64,000 nucleotides of DNA from Rhizobium sp. P38BS-XIX (GTDB taxonomy: Bacteria > Pseudomonadota > Alphaproteobacteria > Rhizobiales > Rhizobiaceae). The notes under the pieces are model-generated. The model searched no databases and was not told the DNA's origin. It saw only the letters and a list, made by a program, of their open reading frames with translations. Location of the stretch: contig NZ_JABAIJ010000019.1 in assembly GCF_012641435.1 (NCBI RefSeq), positions 1-64,000 on the forward strand, written 5' to 3'. Of the stretch, positions 35,209-43,728 are shown piece after piece; within the stretch, counting starts at the first letter, position 1; every line of letters starts with the position of its first letter. The position numbers were made by a program, and so were the translations under genes.

Positions 35209-35227
35209 ATTGGTAAAACCACTTTGG
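35209..35227. promoter_or_regulatory. GntR/FadR-type operator between gntR and the aminotransferase gene
   Basis: ATTGGTAAAACCACTTTGG contains TGGT-AAA-ACCA and is 15/19 identical to the 29695-29713 site. The position between the two divergent genes suits control of both. Confidence 0.6.
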
Positions 35228-35359
35228 ATATACCAATATCAAATTCGGCCGCGAACTGCCATCGTTTGATGGCGGCGCCATGTGGGATCGCCCGGATTGA
35301 TGAAACAGACGCATTTCAGCTTCGGCGACCAATGGCTCGCCGATACAATCGAGGCTTCC

Positions 35360-36739
35360 ATGACCTTATCCGGCTCCAATTCCCTGCGTGATCGCGACCT
35401 GCGTCACACGTTGCATTCGCAGACCAACCCCGCGCTACACGAGCAAGCCGGGCCGTTCATCATTGCGAGCGGAGAGGGGCCTTACGTCATAGACAGCGAA
35501 GGAAACCGCTATCTGGACGCCATGGCAGGGCTTTGGTGTGCCTCGCTCGGCTTTACCAATGACCGCCTCGCGGCTGCCGCCGCCAAGGCCTATGACACGC
35601 TGGGTTTTTACCACACGTTTGGGGGGCGGGCCTCGCCGTCGGCGATCACGGCGGCCGAAGCCGTTGCCGAGCTTGTGCCGATCAACGATGCGCGCGTCTT
35701 CTTTGCAACCTCGGGTTCCGAGGCGGTGGAAACCATGGTCAAGCTGACCTGGCTGCATTTCAAGGCCCTGGGGCAGGAAGGCCGGCGCAAGATCATCGCC
35801 CGAGATCGCGCCTTTCACGGCTCCACGATCTTTGCCGCCTCGCTGACCGGACTGCCGCATATGCATCGCGAGTTCGGCCTGCCGCTTGACGGCATCGTGC
35901 ATGTTTCCTGCCCGGACGCCTATCGCGGTCGTCACCCCGGCGAAACCGTCGAAGACTTCGTGACGCGTCTCGCCAACGAACTTGAAGAGACCATCTTGCG
36001 AGAGGGACCCGAAACCATCGGCGCCTTCATCGCCGAGCCGATCAATGCTGGTGCGGGCGTCATCGTGCCGCCGGATGGATACTTCACCAAAATCCAGCAG
36101 ATCCTGCGCAAATACGGGATCCTGTTTCTGGCGGATGAAATCGTCTGCGGCTTCGGTCGCACGGGCAGCTGGTTCGGCTGCGATACAATGGGGATCCAAC
36201 CCGACATGATGGCGATGGCCAAGGGCATGTCGTCGTCCTATTTCCCGATTTCCGCTGTCGCGGTCGGGCCGCACATCTACGAGTCGGTCAAGAGCATCAA
36301 CAGCGGCAAGACCAACTTTGGACATGGCTTCACCAATTCGGGTCATCCGGTCGGTGCTGCCATCATCAACGAGACGATTGCGATCTACCGCGATATGGAC
36401 GTCGTCCAAACAGTCGGCCGGCTGGGCGGTCGCCTGATGCGGCGGTTGCAGGCAATCGGCGAGGCATCCTCCATCGTCGGCGAAGTGCGCGGTCGCGGCC
36501 TCATTCTGGGTGTCGAGATCGTGGCGGACAAGACAAGCGGCGCTCCACCGGCTCCGGAGCTTGACGTCTTGTCGCGGATCGACAAATACGCGAAAGCGGC
36601 TGGTATCATTCTGCGGCCACAGGGTAACACGATCACCTTCTGCCCGCCCTTCGTCATCGACGAGACGCAGGTGGACACAATCGCCGACGTCTTCGAAGAG
36701 TCCCTCTTCAAGGTCGAGAGCGAGTTGCGCGGCGCGTAA
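35360..36739 (+). CDS. Class III aminotransferase (omega-transaminase type)
   Basis: The 459-residue PLP enzyme has MAGLWCASLGF (55-65), TSGSEAVETMVKL (117-129), the LADEIVCGFGRTG block with Asp259, and Lys288 in MAKGM as the PLP lysine. This resembles omega-amino acid/beta-alanine or taurine:pyruvate transaminases. I chose ATG 35360 (GAGG five bases before; it matches the usual N terminus), though ATG 35300 or GTG 35282 is possible. It is divergent from gntR and likely co-transcribed with the SDR downstream. The product is probably an aldehyde or semialdehyde, which an aldehyde dehydrogenase or the SDR could process. Confidence 0.88.
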   Translation: MTLSGSNSLRDRDLRHTLHSQTNPALHEQAGPFIIASGEGPYVIDSEGNRYLDAMAGLWCASLGFTNDRLAAAAAKAYDTLGFYHTFGGRASPSAITAAEAVAELVPINDARVFFATSGSEAVETMVKLTWLHFKALGQEGRRKIIARDRAFHGSTIFAASLTGLPHMHREFGLPLDGIVHVSCPDAYRGRHPGETVEDFVTRLANELEETILREGPETIGAFIAEPINAGAGVIVPPDGYFTKIQQILRKYGILFLADEIVCGFGRTGSWFGCDTMGIQPDMMAMAKGMSSSYFPISAVAVGPHIYESVKSINSGKTNFGHGFTNSGHPVGAAIINETIAIYRDMDVVQTVGRLGGRLMRRLQAIGEASSIVGEVRGRGLILGVEIVADKTSGAPPAPELDVLSRIDKYAKAAGIILRPQGNTITFCPPFVIDETQVDTIADVFEESLFKVESELRGA

Positions 36740-36757
36740 CAGGCTGAGAAGAGAACC

Positions 36758-37516
36758 ATGACCCATCATCTTTTCGATCTGTCCGGCAAACGGGCTCTGG
36801 TTACAGGCTCAAGCCAGGGCATCGGTTTTGGACTGGCCAAAGGGCTTCTCGATGCCGGCGCCGAAGTCGTGTTGAACGGCCGTGACATCAGCAAATTGGC
36901 CGACGCCGCCCAACGTCTGGGCGGCACGGTGAAGACGGCGGCATTCGATGTCACCGATCACGCGGCAGCCAGAATAGCTATTGATGCGCTGGAGGTCGAA
37001 CTTGGCTCCATCGACATTCTGGTCAACAATGCGGGCATGCAGCATCGGTCGCCCCTGGAGGAATTTCCGCCCGACGCATTCGAGAAATTGCTGCATACCA
37101 ATATATCGTCGGTGTTCAATGTCGGGCAGGCAGTCGCCCGGCACATGATCAAGCGTGGTCATGGCAAGATCATCAACATCGCCAGTGTCCAGACGGCGCT
37201 CGCTCGTCCGGGTATTGCCCCCTACACCGCAACAAAGGGCGCAGTCGGCAACCTGACCAAGGGAATGGCGACCGATTGGGCACGGCACGGCCTGCAGTGC
37301 AACGCCATCGCGCCGGGCTATTTCGATACGCCGCTAAACGCGGCGCTCGTTGCCGATGCTGAATTCTCGCGCTGGCTGGAACGGCGCACGCCTGCCGGAC
37401 GATGGGGGCAAATCGAAGAGCTGATCGGCGCCTGCGTCTTCCTTGCGTCCGATGCCTCTTCCTTCGTCAATGGCCATATTCTCTACGTCGATGGCGGCAT
37501 CACCGCGTCTCTGTGA
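36758..37516 (+). CDS. Short-chain dehydrogenase (gluconate 5-dehydrogenase-like)
   Basis: The 252-residue SDR has TGSSQGIG (16-23), NNAG (90-93), Ser143 and Tyr156-x3-Lys160 (YTATK). Features such as GNLTKGMATDWARHGLQCNAIAPGYF resemble IdnO/Gno-type dehydrogenases, but the natural substrate is uncertain. The ATG lies 19 bases after the aminotransferase stop with GAGAAGAGA as ribosome site, so it is in the same transcript. Confidence 0.87.
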   Translation: MTHHLFDLSGKRALVTGSSQGIGFGLAKGLLDAGAEVVLNGRDISKLADAAQRLGGTVKTAAFDVTDHAAARIAIDALEVELGSIDILVNNAGMQHRSPLEEFPPDAFEKLLHTNISSVFNVGQAVARHMIKRGHGKIINIASVQTALARPGIAPYTATKGAVGNLTKGMATDWARHGLQCNAIAPGYFDTPLNAALVADAEFSRWLERRTPAGRWGQIEELIGACVFLASDASSFVNGHILYVDGGITASL

Positions 37517-37561
37517 CGTCATGATGATGAGGATATTCGCTTGATTGCCAAAGATTCAGGT

Positions 37562-37585
37562 CCGGGTTTGCAAGCGCAATCCCGG
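37562..37585. terminator. Hairpin between convergent SDR and aldehyde dehydrogenase genes
   Basis: CCGGGTTTGC / GCAATCCCGG pairs with a single mismatch around a 4-nt AAGC loop. T-rich sequence follows only after about 10 bases. Confidence 0.4.
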
Positions 37586-37638
37586 GTCTGATCCTATCCA
37601 TATTGATCGTTTTGCGTGGCGCGGCAGCCGCTAGCACC

Positions 37639-39063
37639 TCAGCCCCAGCCGACGATGCCCTTGATTTCGAGGAAGTCGTGAATGGCCCAATCGGCATATT
37701 CGCGGCCGTTGCCGGACTGCTTGTATCCGCCAAACGGCGCGAACGTGTCCCAGTCGGGGTAATTCAGATAGACCGAACCGGCGCGCATCTGCTGGGCGAC
37801 AGCGCGTGCGTGTTCGATATCTTGAGATTGGATATAGGCGGCAAGGCCGTAGACCGTGTCGTTGGCGATGCGCACTGCATCCTCTTCGCTCTCATAGGAA
37901 ATGATGGAGAGAACAGGGCCGAAGATTTCCTCGCGTGAAATCGTCATCTCCGGTTTGACATGGCCGAAGATCGTCGGGCGGATGTAGTAGCCGCGATTGA
38001 GCCCTTCGGGCCGGCCAGGACCGCCGGTGACGAGCGTTGCGCCTTCATTGATGCCGCTCTCGATCAGCCGCTGGATCTTGTCGTACTGGATCTGGCTGAC
38101 GACAGGACCGAGATTGACGCCATCGGCGCGCGGATCGCCGGTCTTGATGGCTTCCGCCGCTTTCTTGGCGATTGCAAGCACCTCGTCATGGCGATCGGCG
38201 GGAACCAGCATCCGGGTCGGCGCGTCGCAGGACTGGCCGGTGTTGCTGAAGCAGCCTTGTACACCCTTTGTCACGGCCGTGTCGAAATCGGCGTCCGGCA
38301 GGATGATATTGGCCGATTTGCCGCCGAGCTCCTGGGCAACGCGCTTGACGGTATCGGCCGCAGTCTTGGCGACAATGATACCGGCTCGCGTCGAGCCGGT
38401 GAAGGACACCATGTCGACATCCGGATGGCCGGCCATCACCTGGCCGACATCCGGGCCGGTGCCGTTGAGGAGGTTGAACACACCCTTTGGCGTGCCGGCG
38501 GCTTCCATGACCTCGGCGAAGATGATGCCGCTGATCGGCGCGATCTCGGAGGGCTTCAGGACGACAGTGCAGCCGGCGGCGATCGCGGGAGCAACCTTGC
38601 AGACGATCTGATTGAGTGGCCAGTTCCAGGGCGTGATCAGCGCGCAGACGCCGATCGGCTCCTTGACGACTGTCGTCGTGCCGCGCTTCTCGGTGAATTC
38701 GTATTCCTCGAAAGCGGCAATCGTCGCTTCCATGTGGCCGCGACCGGCCCAGGCCTGAGAATCGCGGGCGAAGGGCAAGGGCGCACCCATTTCCTGGCTG
38801 ACAGCCTGAGCGATATCCTCAAAGCGCTCGTTATAGCATTCGAGAATTCGCTTCAGCAGAGCGAGGCGATCTATCTTGGACGTACGCGAGAAGCTTACAA
38901 AGGCTTTCTTTGCAGCTGCCACGGCTTTGTCGACATCGGCAGCCGAACCGCCGGATATTGCCGTATAGGCTTCCTCGGTCGAAGGATCGATGACCTCGAT
39001 CGATTTGGGGGTGACGGGATCGACCCAGGAGCCGTCGATAAAGAATTTCAGGTGGTTGTTCAT
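37639..39063 (-). CDS. NAD(P)-dependent aldehyde dehydrogenase
   Basis: The 474-residue enzyme oxidises an aldehyde to the acid. The oxyanion Asn in TPWNWP (about 147), catalytic Glu245 in ELGGKS and Cys279 in NTGQSCD are visible, as is FTGSTRAG (221-228). It is the last gene of the minus-strand polyamine-type operon, ending convergent with the SDR. With the DAO-family oxidase it would turn an amine into an aldehyde and then an acid, analogous to PuuB/PuuC. It could also take the aldehyde made by the neighbouring aminotransferase. Confidence 0.9.
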   Translation of the reverse strand: MNNHLKFFIDGSWVDPVTPKSIEVIDPSTEEAYTAISGGSAADVDKAVAAAKKAFVSFSRTSKIDRLALLKRILECYNERFEDIAQAVSQEMGAPLPFARDSQAWAGRGHMEATIAAFEEYEFTEKRGTTTVVKEPIGVCALITPWNWPLNQIVCKVAPAIAAGCTVVLKPSEIAPISGIIFAEVMEAAGTPKGVFNLLNGTGPDVGQVMAGHPDVDMVSFTGSTRAGIIVAKTAADTVKRVAQELGGKSANIILPDADFDTAVTKGVQGCFSNTGQSCDAPTRMLVPADRHDEVLAIAKKAAEAIKTGDPRADGVNLGPVVSQIQYDKIQRLIESGINEGATLVTGGPGRPEGLNRGYYIRPTIFGHVKPEMTISREEIFGPVLSIISYESEEDAVRIANDTVYGLAAYIQSQDIEHARAVAQQMRAGSVYLNYPDWDTFAPFGGYKQSGNGREYADWAIHDFLEIKGIVGWG

Positions 39064-39098
39064 GTGTCCTCCTTGTCGTTCACTCTTTCATTTGCCGG

Positions 39099-40184
39099 TC
39101 AGCTCGGCAGAACCGGGCAGGCGGCACCGGGCCTCAGCGAGGCGAAGATCTGCTCGCCAACCGCCATGGCTGCCAATTCGGCTTGGCGCGGTATGTCTGC
39201 TGTCAGGCTGATATTATCGTCCGTCAAGAGATGGACCCGCAGGCTACGGCCCTGGAAGACCACGCTTTCCACTCTTGCGCCGGCGGCGCCGTCGATGCGC
39301 TCGCGTGAAAGAAGAATATCCTCGGGCCGGACGCCGACCGTTGTGGCATCGCCCGACTTCAGCGCGGCATCGCCGGCCGCTGGCACCGATAAAGCCAGGC
39401 TCCCGGAAGCAAGATGCAAGGTCGAGGTGTCACGGCTCCTGAGCTTTGCCCAGAGCAGGTTCATCGAGCCGATGAAGCCCGCGACAAACGTCGTAGCCGG
39501 CCGATCGTAAAGTTCTGAGGGTGATGCGATCTGTTCGATGCGGGCCTTGTTCATGACCACGATGCGATCGGAGATCGATAGCGCCTCCGTCTGGTCGTGC
39601 GTTACCATAACGAAAGTGGTCCCGAGTTCGCGCTGAAGGCGCTTCAGTTCGATCTGCATCTGCTCGCGCAAATGGGCATCGAGTGCCGACAACGGTTCGT
39701 CGAGAAGAAGGACACGCGGCTCGCAGACGATCGCCCGCGCAAGGGCTACGCGCTGGCGCTGGCCGCCGGAAAGCGCCTGGACGCGCTGGTTTATCTTGTC
39801 GGCAAGGCCGACCATGTCGAGCGCCGCTGCTACCCGCTTGCGACGCTCGGCGGCTGCGATTTTTCTGAGCGACAGGCCGAAGCCGACATTGTCTGCGACC
39901 GACATATGCGGAAACAACGCATAATCCTGAAACACCGTATTCACCGGCCGGTCGAAGGCGCGAAGCGGCGTAATATCCCGGCCATCGAGCCAGACATGGC
40001 CATCTGTCGGCGCCTCGAAGCCGGCAATGACGCGCAGCGTCGTCGTCTTGCCGCAACCGGAAGGGCCGAGCAGGCTCAGGAATTCGCCCTGGGCGATCGA
40101 GAGGTCGATATCGTTGAGGCCGACGATGCCGCCGGCAAAGTGCTTAGAGATTTTTTCGAGACGAAGCAGGGCATTACTCGCCAT
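39099..40184 (-). CDS. Spermidine/putrescine-type ABC transporter ATP-binding protein
   Basis: The 361-residue PotA-type ATPase has Walker A GPSGCGKT (40-47), signature LSGGQRQRVALARAI (about 139-153) and Walker B VLLLDEPLSALD. A C-terminal TOBE domain follows (VGVRPEDI near residue 282). Its ATG overlaps the XRE-cupin gene end by 11 nt. It energises import of the ligand bound by the PotD-like protein. The system resembles polyamine or related amine uptake; the exact ligand is unproven. Confidence 0.91.
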   Translation of the reverse strand: MASNALLRLEKISKHFAGGIVGLNDIDLSIAQGEFLSLLGPSGCGKTTTLRVIAGFEAPTDGHVWLDGRDITPLRAFDRPVNTVFQDYALFPHMSVADNVGFGLSLRKIAAAERRKRVAAALDMVGLADKINQRVQALSGGQRQRVALARAIVCEPRVLLLDEPLSALDAHLREQMQIELKRLQRELGTTFVMVTHDQTEALSISDRIVVMNKARIEQIASPSELYDRPATTFVAGFIGSMNLLWAKLRSRDTSTLHLASGSLALSVPAAGDAALKSGDATTVGVRPEDILLSRERIDGAAGARVESVVFQGRSLRVHLLTDDNISLTADIPRQAELAAMAVGEQIFASLRPGAACPVLPS

Positions 40185-40785
40185 CGCGCGCCTCCGAAGG
40201 CTTGGTCGTGTTGACCCAGAGAATGGTGCAGCGCTCGGTTCCGGGGTTGCGGAAGGAGTGCAGGAGCGTACTCTTGAAGGCGAAACTGTCGCCCGTCTTC
40301 AAGAGATAGCGTGTGGAATCGACCACCAGTTCGGCTTCGCCTGTGGTGACGATGCCGAATTCATGGCCGCTATGAGCATAGGCCTCGGTGCCGCCGCCGG
40401 GCTCGACCGTCACCACCATGCCGGTCAGCGATGCGCCGGGCGGCGACAGCAGATCCTTGGTGATGCCGTCTGAATGTACGGGGAGGGCACGGCGGCTGTT
40501 GGCGCGAACGCAATAGAGATCGTTGACCGGCTCATTGCCGTCGGTAATCAAAGCCGAAGGTTCGACATCGAGTGCGGCGGCCAGCGGCCAGATCACGCGC
40601 ACGCGCAGCGATGACATGCCGCGCTCGATCTGGCTCAATGCGCCGATCGATATCCCGGCTTTCGCGGCAAGGTCGGCCAACGACAGGTTTTTCTCCAGCC
40701 GCAAAGCTCTCACGCGCCGGCCGATGCGGATATCTGCCTCATCCGCTTCGCGTTCGGCCTTCATTGTCAAATCATCCGCGTCCAT
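40174..40785 (-). CDS. XRE family regulator with C-terminal cupin (PuuR-like)
   Basis: The 203-residue protein has an N-terminal HTH_XRE (about residues 20-75; LRLEKNLSLADLAAKAGISIGALSQIERG) and a C-terminal cupin sensor (about 120-195; HSGHEFGIVTTGEAELVV). This layout matches PuuR-type regulators of putrescine catabolism. I chose ATG 40785 (GAGGG four bases upstream). It lies inside the transport operon, between the binding protein and the ATPase genes, which implies it controls its own operon, probably through the ATTTTCAT-containing palindromes near 43693 and 45036-45082. Confidence 0.88.
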   Translation of the reverse strand: MDADDLTMKAEREADEADIRIGRRVRALRLEKNLSLADLAAKAGISIGALSQIERGMSSLRVRVIWPLAAALDVEPSALITDGNEPVNDLYCVRANSRRALPVHSDGITKDLLSPPGASLTGMVVTVEPGGGTEAYAHSGHEFGIVTTGEAELVVDSTRYLLKTGDSFAFKSTLLHSFRNPGTERCTILWVNTTKPSEARDGE

Positions 40786-40853
40786 CCGGCCCTCAATATT
40801 CAATCCTATGGAAATGGCCCGGTCGCGCCGCGTCCGGGCCACATATGGCAAGC

Positions 40854-41927
40854 TTAACCGCCTGCCTTCACCTTCTCAAACATCTTGGCGAGATCGTCGT
40901 TCTGCTTCATCGGTCCGGTAAAGACGGTTGACTTCAGCATGGTCTCGGGGTCGGAGGGAAGCTGCAACTTCTCAAGGTCTTCCTTCGGCACGGAGGCAAA
41001 GGCTGTCGATGTCGATGCGCCGTAGCCGTAGTTTTCGATCAGGCCCTTGCCCGAGTCCGCCTCGAGGCGGCTGTTGATGAAGTCATAGGCCAGATCGACG
41101 TTCTTGGCGTCCTTCAGCATGACGAAGCCGCAAGCCCAGGTCAACATGCCCTCCTTCGGCTTCATGAACTCGACCGGCACGCCCTGTTTCTTGAGCGCCA
41201 CGGCCGAGGCGTTCCAGGTCATGGCCGCGACCAGCTGGCCACTGGCGAGCGACTGTTCGACCGAGGTCATGTCCGTGGTATAGGCCGACATCAGCGGGCG
41301 CTGTTCGCGGAGCTTGTCCGCCACCTTGTTCAACTGGTCCGGCGTCATGTCGAACGGATTGACGCCTGCCAGCAGGGCCGCGACGATCGGCGTATCATGG
41401 ACGGCGTCAATCGTTGCCATTCGGCCGGTATATTGCTTGTCCCAGAGAAGGTTCCAGCTCGGCTCCGGATTCTTCACGAGGTCCGTGCGATAGAGCACGG
41501 ACGTATTGCCCCAGTCCCAGGGAACCATCCAGACCTTGCCATTGCCAGCCTGAATATCCGGAAGATTGCGGAAGATCGGGAAGATCTTGTCCCAGTTCTT
41601 GATGCGAGAGGTGTCGATCGGCTGCAGCAAGCCTTCCTTGTTCCAGCGCGCGACCTTGTCGTAGCAGGGGTGGGCGAGATCGGGATGAAAGCCGGCCTTG
41701 ACCTTGGTGAAGGCATCGTCGTCATCACCGAAGACCGAGATGTCGACGCTATCGGGATGGGCAGCCGTGAAGGTCTTATGGAAATCCGGAAGCTCGTAAC
41801 CCGACCAGGTGAAATAGGTGAGCTTGTCGGCGGCGGCGGCCGGCAGCGCGAGTGAAAGCGAGAGAGCGGCTGCACCAAGGACGCGGCATGCGTCTTTGAG
41901 CGAGCGGCGTTTCATGGACATTGGCAT
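40854..41927 (-). CDS. Polyamine-type periplasmic substrate-binding protein (PotD/PotF-like)
   Basis: The 357-residue protein has a signal peptide (hydrophobic core about residues 15-29, cleavage near ALPAAAA) and then KLTYFTWSGYELPDFHKTF, the PotD-type start. FGDDDDAFTKVKAG and MVPWDWGNTSVLYRTD (about 132-147) are typical of the family. ATG 41927 is supported by GAGGAG eight bases upstream; a longer frame to 42023 overlaps the permease gene and is rejected. It delivers ligand to the PotB/PotC-like permeases upstream in the operon. Confidence 0.9.
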   Translation of the reverse strand: MPMSMKRRSLKDACRVLGAAALSLSLALPAAAADKLTYFTWSGYELPDFHKTFTAAHPDSVDISVFGDDDDAFTKVKAGFHPDLAHPCYDKVARWNKEGLLQPIDTSRIKNWDKIFPIFRNLPDIQAGNGKVWMVPWDWGNTSVLYRTDLVKNPEPSWNLLWDKQYTGRMATIDAVHDTPIVAALLAGVNPFDMTPDQLNKVADKLREQRPLMSAYTTDMTSVEQSLASGQLVAAMTWNASAVALKKQGVPVEFMKPKEGMLTWACGFVMLKDAKNVDLAYDFINSRLEADSGKGLIENYGYGASTSTAFASVPKEDLEKLQLPSDPETMLKSTVFTGPMKQNDDLAKMFEKVKAGG

Positions 41928-41958
41928 CTTGGTTCTCCTCTTGTGATTTTGATCGTTA

Positions 41959-42777
41959 TCAGGCGCGGGATGTTCCGGATCGTGACAGGCCGCGCTGTCG
42001 CAGCAGTTCCGCGCAGCCGGCAATCACAATCGAGGTGGCGAGGATGGCCGTCCCCAAGGCCATCACGGTCGGAAGAGACTTCGGAAAACGTAGCTGGCTC
42101 CAGATGTAGAGCGGCAACGTCGGTTGCGTTCCGGCCAGGAAAAAAGCGACGATGAATTCGTCGAACGATGTCAGAAAGGCGAGCATGAAGGCCGAGCCCA
42201 CGGCCGGTAGCGCCAAGGGCAGCATAATGCGCCTGAAGATGATCATCTCGCCGGCGCCAAGATCCTCGGCTGCTTCCGGAATGCTCCTGGGAATGGCGGC
42301 AAACCGTCCGCGCATGATGATGACCGTGGTCGGCAGGCAGACCAAAACATGCCCGAGGACAATGGCGATCCTGGACGGACCGAGGCCCAGGAGATTGACA
42401 AGGATGAGCAGGGATATGCCGACCACGACCCCCGGAATGAGGATCGGCAGTCGCGCCAGGCCGGAAACGAGCTTCGCGAGCGGCGAGCGCACCTGCGTAT
42501 CCATATAGCCGATGGTGATGCCGCAGAGCGTTGCGAGCGCGGCAGCCGTGACGCCGATCGTCAAGCTGGTCATCAACGCGCCGGTCAGCGTTTCGTTGCC
42601 GATCAGGCTCCTGTACCAGTCGAGCGTGAATCCCTTCAGCGGGAAGGCGGCCTGAATTGAGTCGTTGAAGGAAAACAGCGGGATCAGTGCTACGGGCAGG
42701 TAAAGGAAGATCAGATAGAGGCCGACATACCATCGCAGCCATCCGCCTTCCCGGCGCGGTTTGTTCCTGCTCGTCAT
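41959..42777 (-). CDS. Polyamine-type ABC transporter permease (PotC-like)
   Basis: The 272-residue PotC-like membrane protein has six predicted helices and an EAA loop (IPEAAEDLGAGEMIIFRRIMLPLALPAV, about 167-194). Its ATG overlaps the PotB-like stop by 4 nt (ATGA), so the two permeases are co-translated. It forms the heterodimeric channel with the next gene upstream. Confidence 0.9.
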   Translation of the reverse strand: MTSRNKPRREGGWLRWYVGLYLIFLYLPVALIPLFSFNDSIQAAFPLKGFTLDWYRSLIGNETLTGALMTSLTIGVTAAALATLCGITIGYMDTQVRSPLAKLVSGLARLPILIPGVVVGISLLILVNLLGLGPSRIAIVLGHVLVCLPTTVIIMRGRFAAIPRSIPEAAEDLGAGEMIIFRRIMLPLALPAVGSAFMLAFLTSFDEFIVAFFLAGTQPTLPLYIWSQLRFPKSLPTVMALGTAILATSIVIAGCAELLRQRGLSRSGTSRA

Positions 42778-43655
42778 GTGCGGCTCCCGAACAGGCGATC
42801 CGCCTTGCGGACGATCAGCACCACGGCGAGGATGACCAGCATGACGACGACGGCGAGTGCTGCGCCGAACGGCCAGTCGTTCGCCTTGCCGAACTGAGCC
42901 TGCACCAGTGAGCCGATCATGGTGCTGGTGGGGCCGCCTATGAGCGCGGGCGTCACATAGTCGCCCACCGTCGGCACGAACACGACGACTGCGCCCGACA
43001 AAACACCCGGCATCGAGTTTGGCAGTATGACGCGGCGAAACGTGGTGAACGGTCTTGCGCCGAGATCGGCCGCCGCTTCCATCAGCGATTTCGGAATGGT
43101 GTCGAGTGCAACGAAGATCGGCAGGATCGCGAAGGGTGCATAGGCATGCGCCAGTGTCAGCACCACGGCAGACGGCGTGTTCAGGAAAAGCGTCGGAGGC
43201 TCGGATGTCAGACCCGACAGCATCAAGGCGGAATTCAACACGCCGTTATAGGCGAGAACGATTTTCCAGGCGAAGACGCGCAGCAGATAGCTTGTCCAGA
43301 ATGGCAGCGTCACGAGGAAGAGTATGAGGCTGCGTCGCGGGCCAGCGTGAAAGGCAAGATAATAGGCGACTGGGTAGGCCGTCACCACGGTTGCAAGGGT
43401 GACGAGGCCGGCAATGATAAGCGAGCGCATCACCACAAGCGCGTAAAGCGGATCGGTGAACACGGCGACAAAGTTTTGCAGCGAGATACCAGCGCCGAGC
43501 AGCGAGCCGTCATTGCTGCGGAACGATAGAAATATGACCAGGCAGAGCGCGAAGACGACCAGTGCGAAAGTCATCAACATGCCCGGCGTCAACATGGCGC
43601 TGCGAAAGAGCCGTGTCCCGTCCAGTGCTTGAGGAGAGGCACCCTCATTGATCAT
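42774..43655 (-). CDS. Polyamine-type ABC transporter permease (PotB-like)
   Basis: The 293-residue permease has several hydrophobic helices and the EAA loop LMEAAADLGARPFTTFRRVILPNSM (about 191-215). It is the first transport gene in the leftward operon. A 16-bp perfect palindrome containing ATTTTCATGAAAAT lies 38 bases upstream and is a likely regulator site. Confidence 0.9.
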   Translation of the reverse strand: MINEGASPQALDGTRLFRSAMLTPGMLMTFALVVFALCLVIFLSFRSNDGSLLGAGISLQNFVAVFTDPLYALVVMRSLIIAGLVTLATVVTAYPVAYYLAFHAGPRRSLILFLVTLPFWTSYLLRVFAWKIVLAYNGVLNSALMLSGLTSEPPTLFLNTPSAVVLTLAHAYAPFAILPIFVALDTIPKSLMEAAADLGARPFTTFRRVILPNSMPGVLSGAVVVFVPTVGDYVTPALIGGPTSTMIGSLVQAQFGKANDWPFGAALAVVVMLVILAVVLIVRKADRLFGSRT

Positions 43656-43692
43656 GGCGTAACCTGCAATATGAAATTTACCTGATAATTTT

Positions 43693-43708
43693 CATTTTCA
43701 TGAAAATG
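43693..43708. promoter_or_regulatory. Perfect palindrome upstream of the polyamine-type operon
   Basis: CATTTTCATGAAAATG is a perfect 16-bp palindrome between the oxidase stop and the PotB-like start, and an extra TTTTC half-site precedes it. The same ATTTTCAT half-site recurs near 45036-45082. The XRE-cupin regulator of the operon is the obvious candidate binder. Confidence 0.6.
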
Positions 43709-43728
43709 TCAAGAACGGTTTTGCAAAC

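Noticed and set aside
35093..35332. N-terminal extension of the GntR regulator to 35332
   Set aside because: It would cover the operator and the divergent promoter and adds 80 residues without family similarity before the HTH.
35435..36769. 444-codon open frame on the minus strand
   Set aside because: Antisense to the aminotransferase with a visible PLP lysine; no family features.
37960..39510. 516-codon open frame on the plus strand
   Set aside because: Antisense to the aldehyde dehydrogenase, which shows its catalytic Cys and Glu; the product is low-complexity and has no domain.
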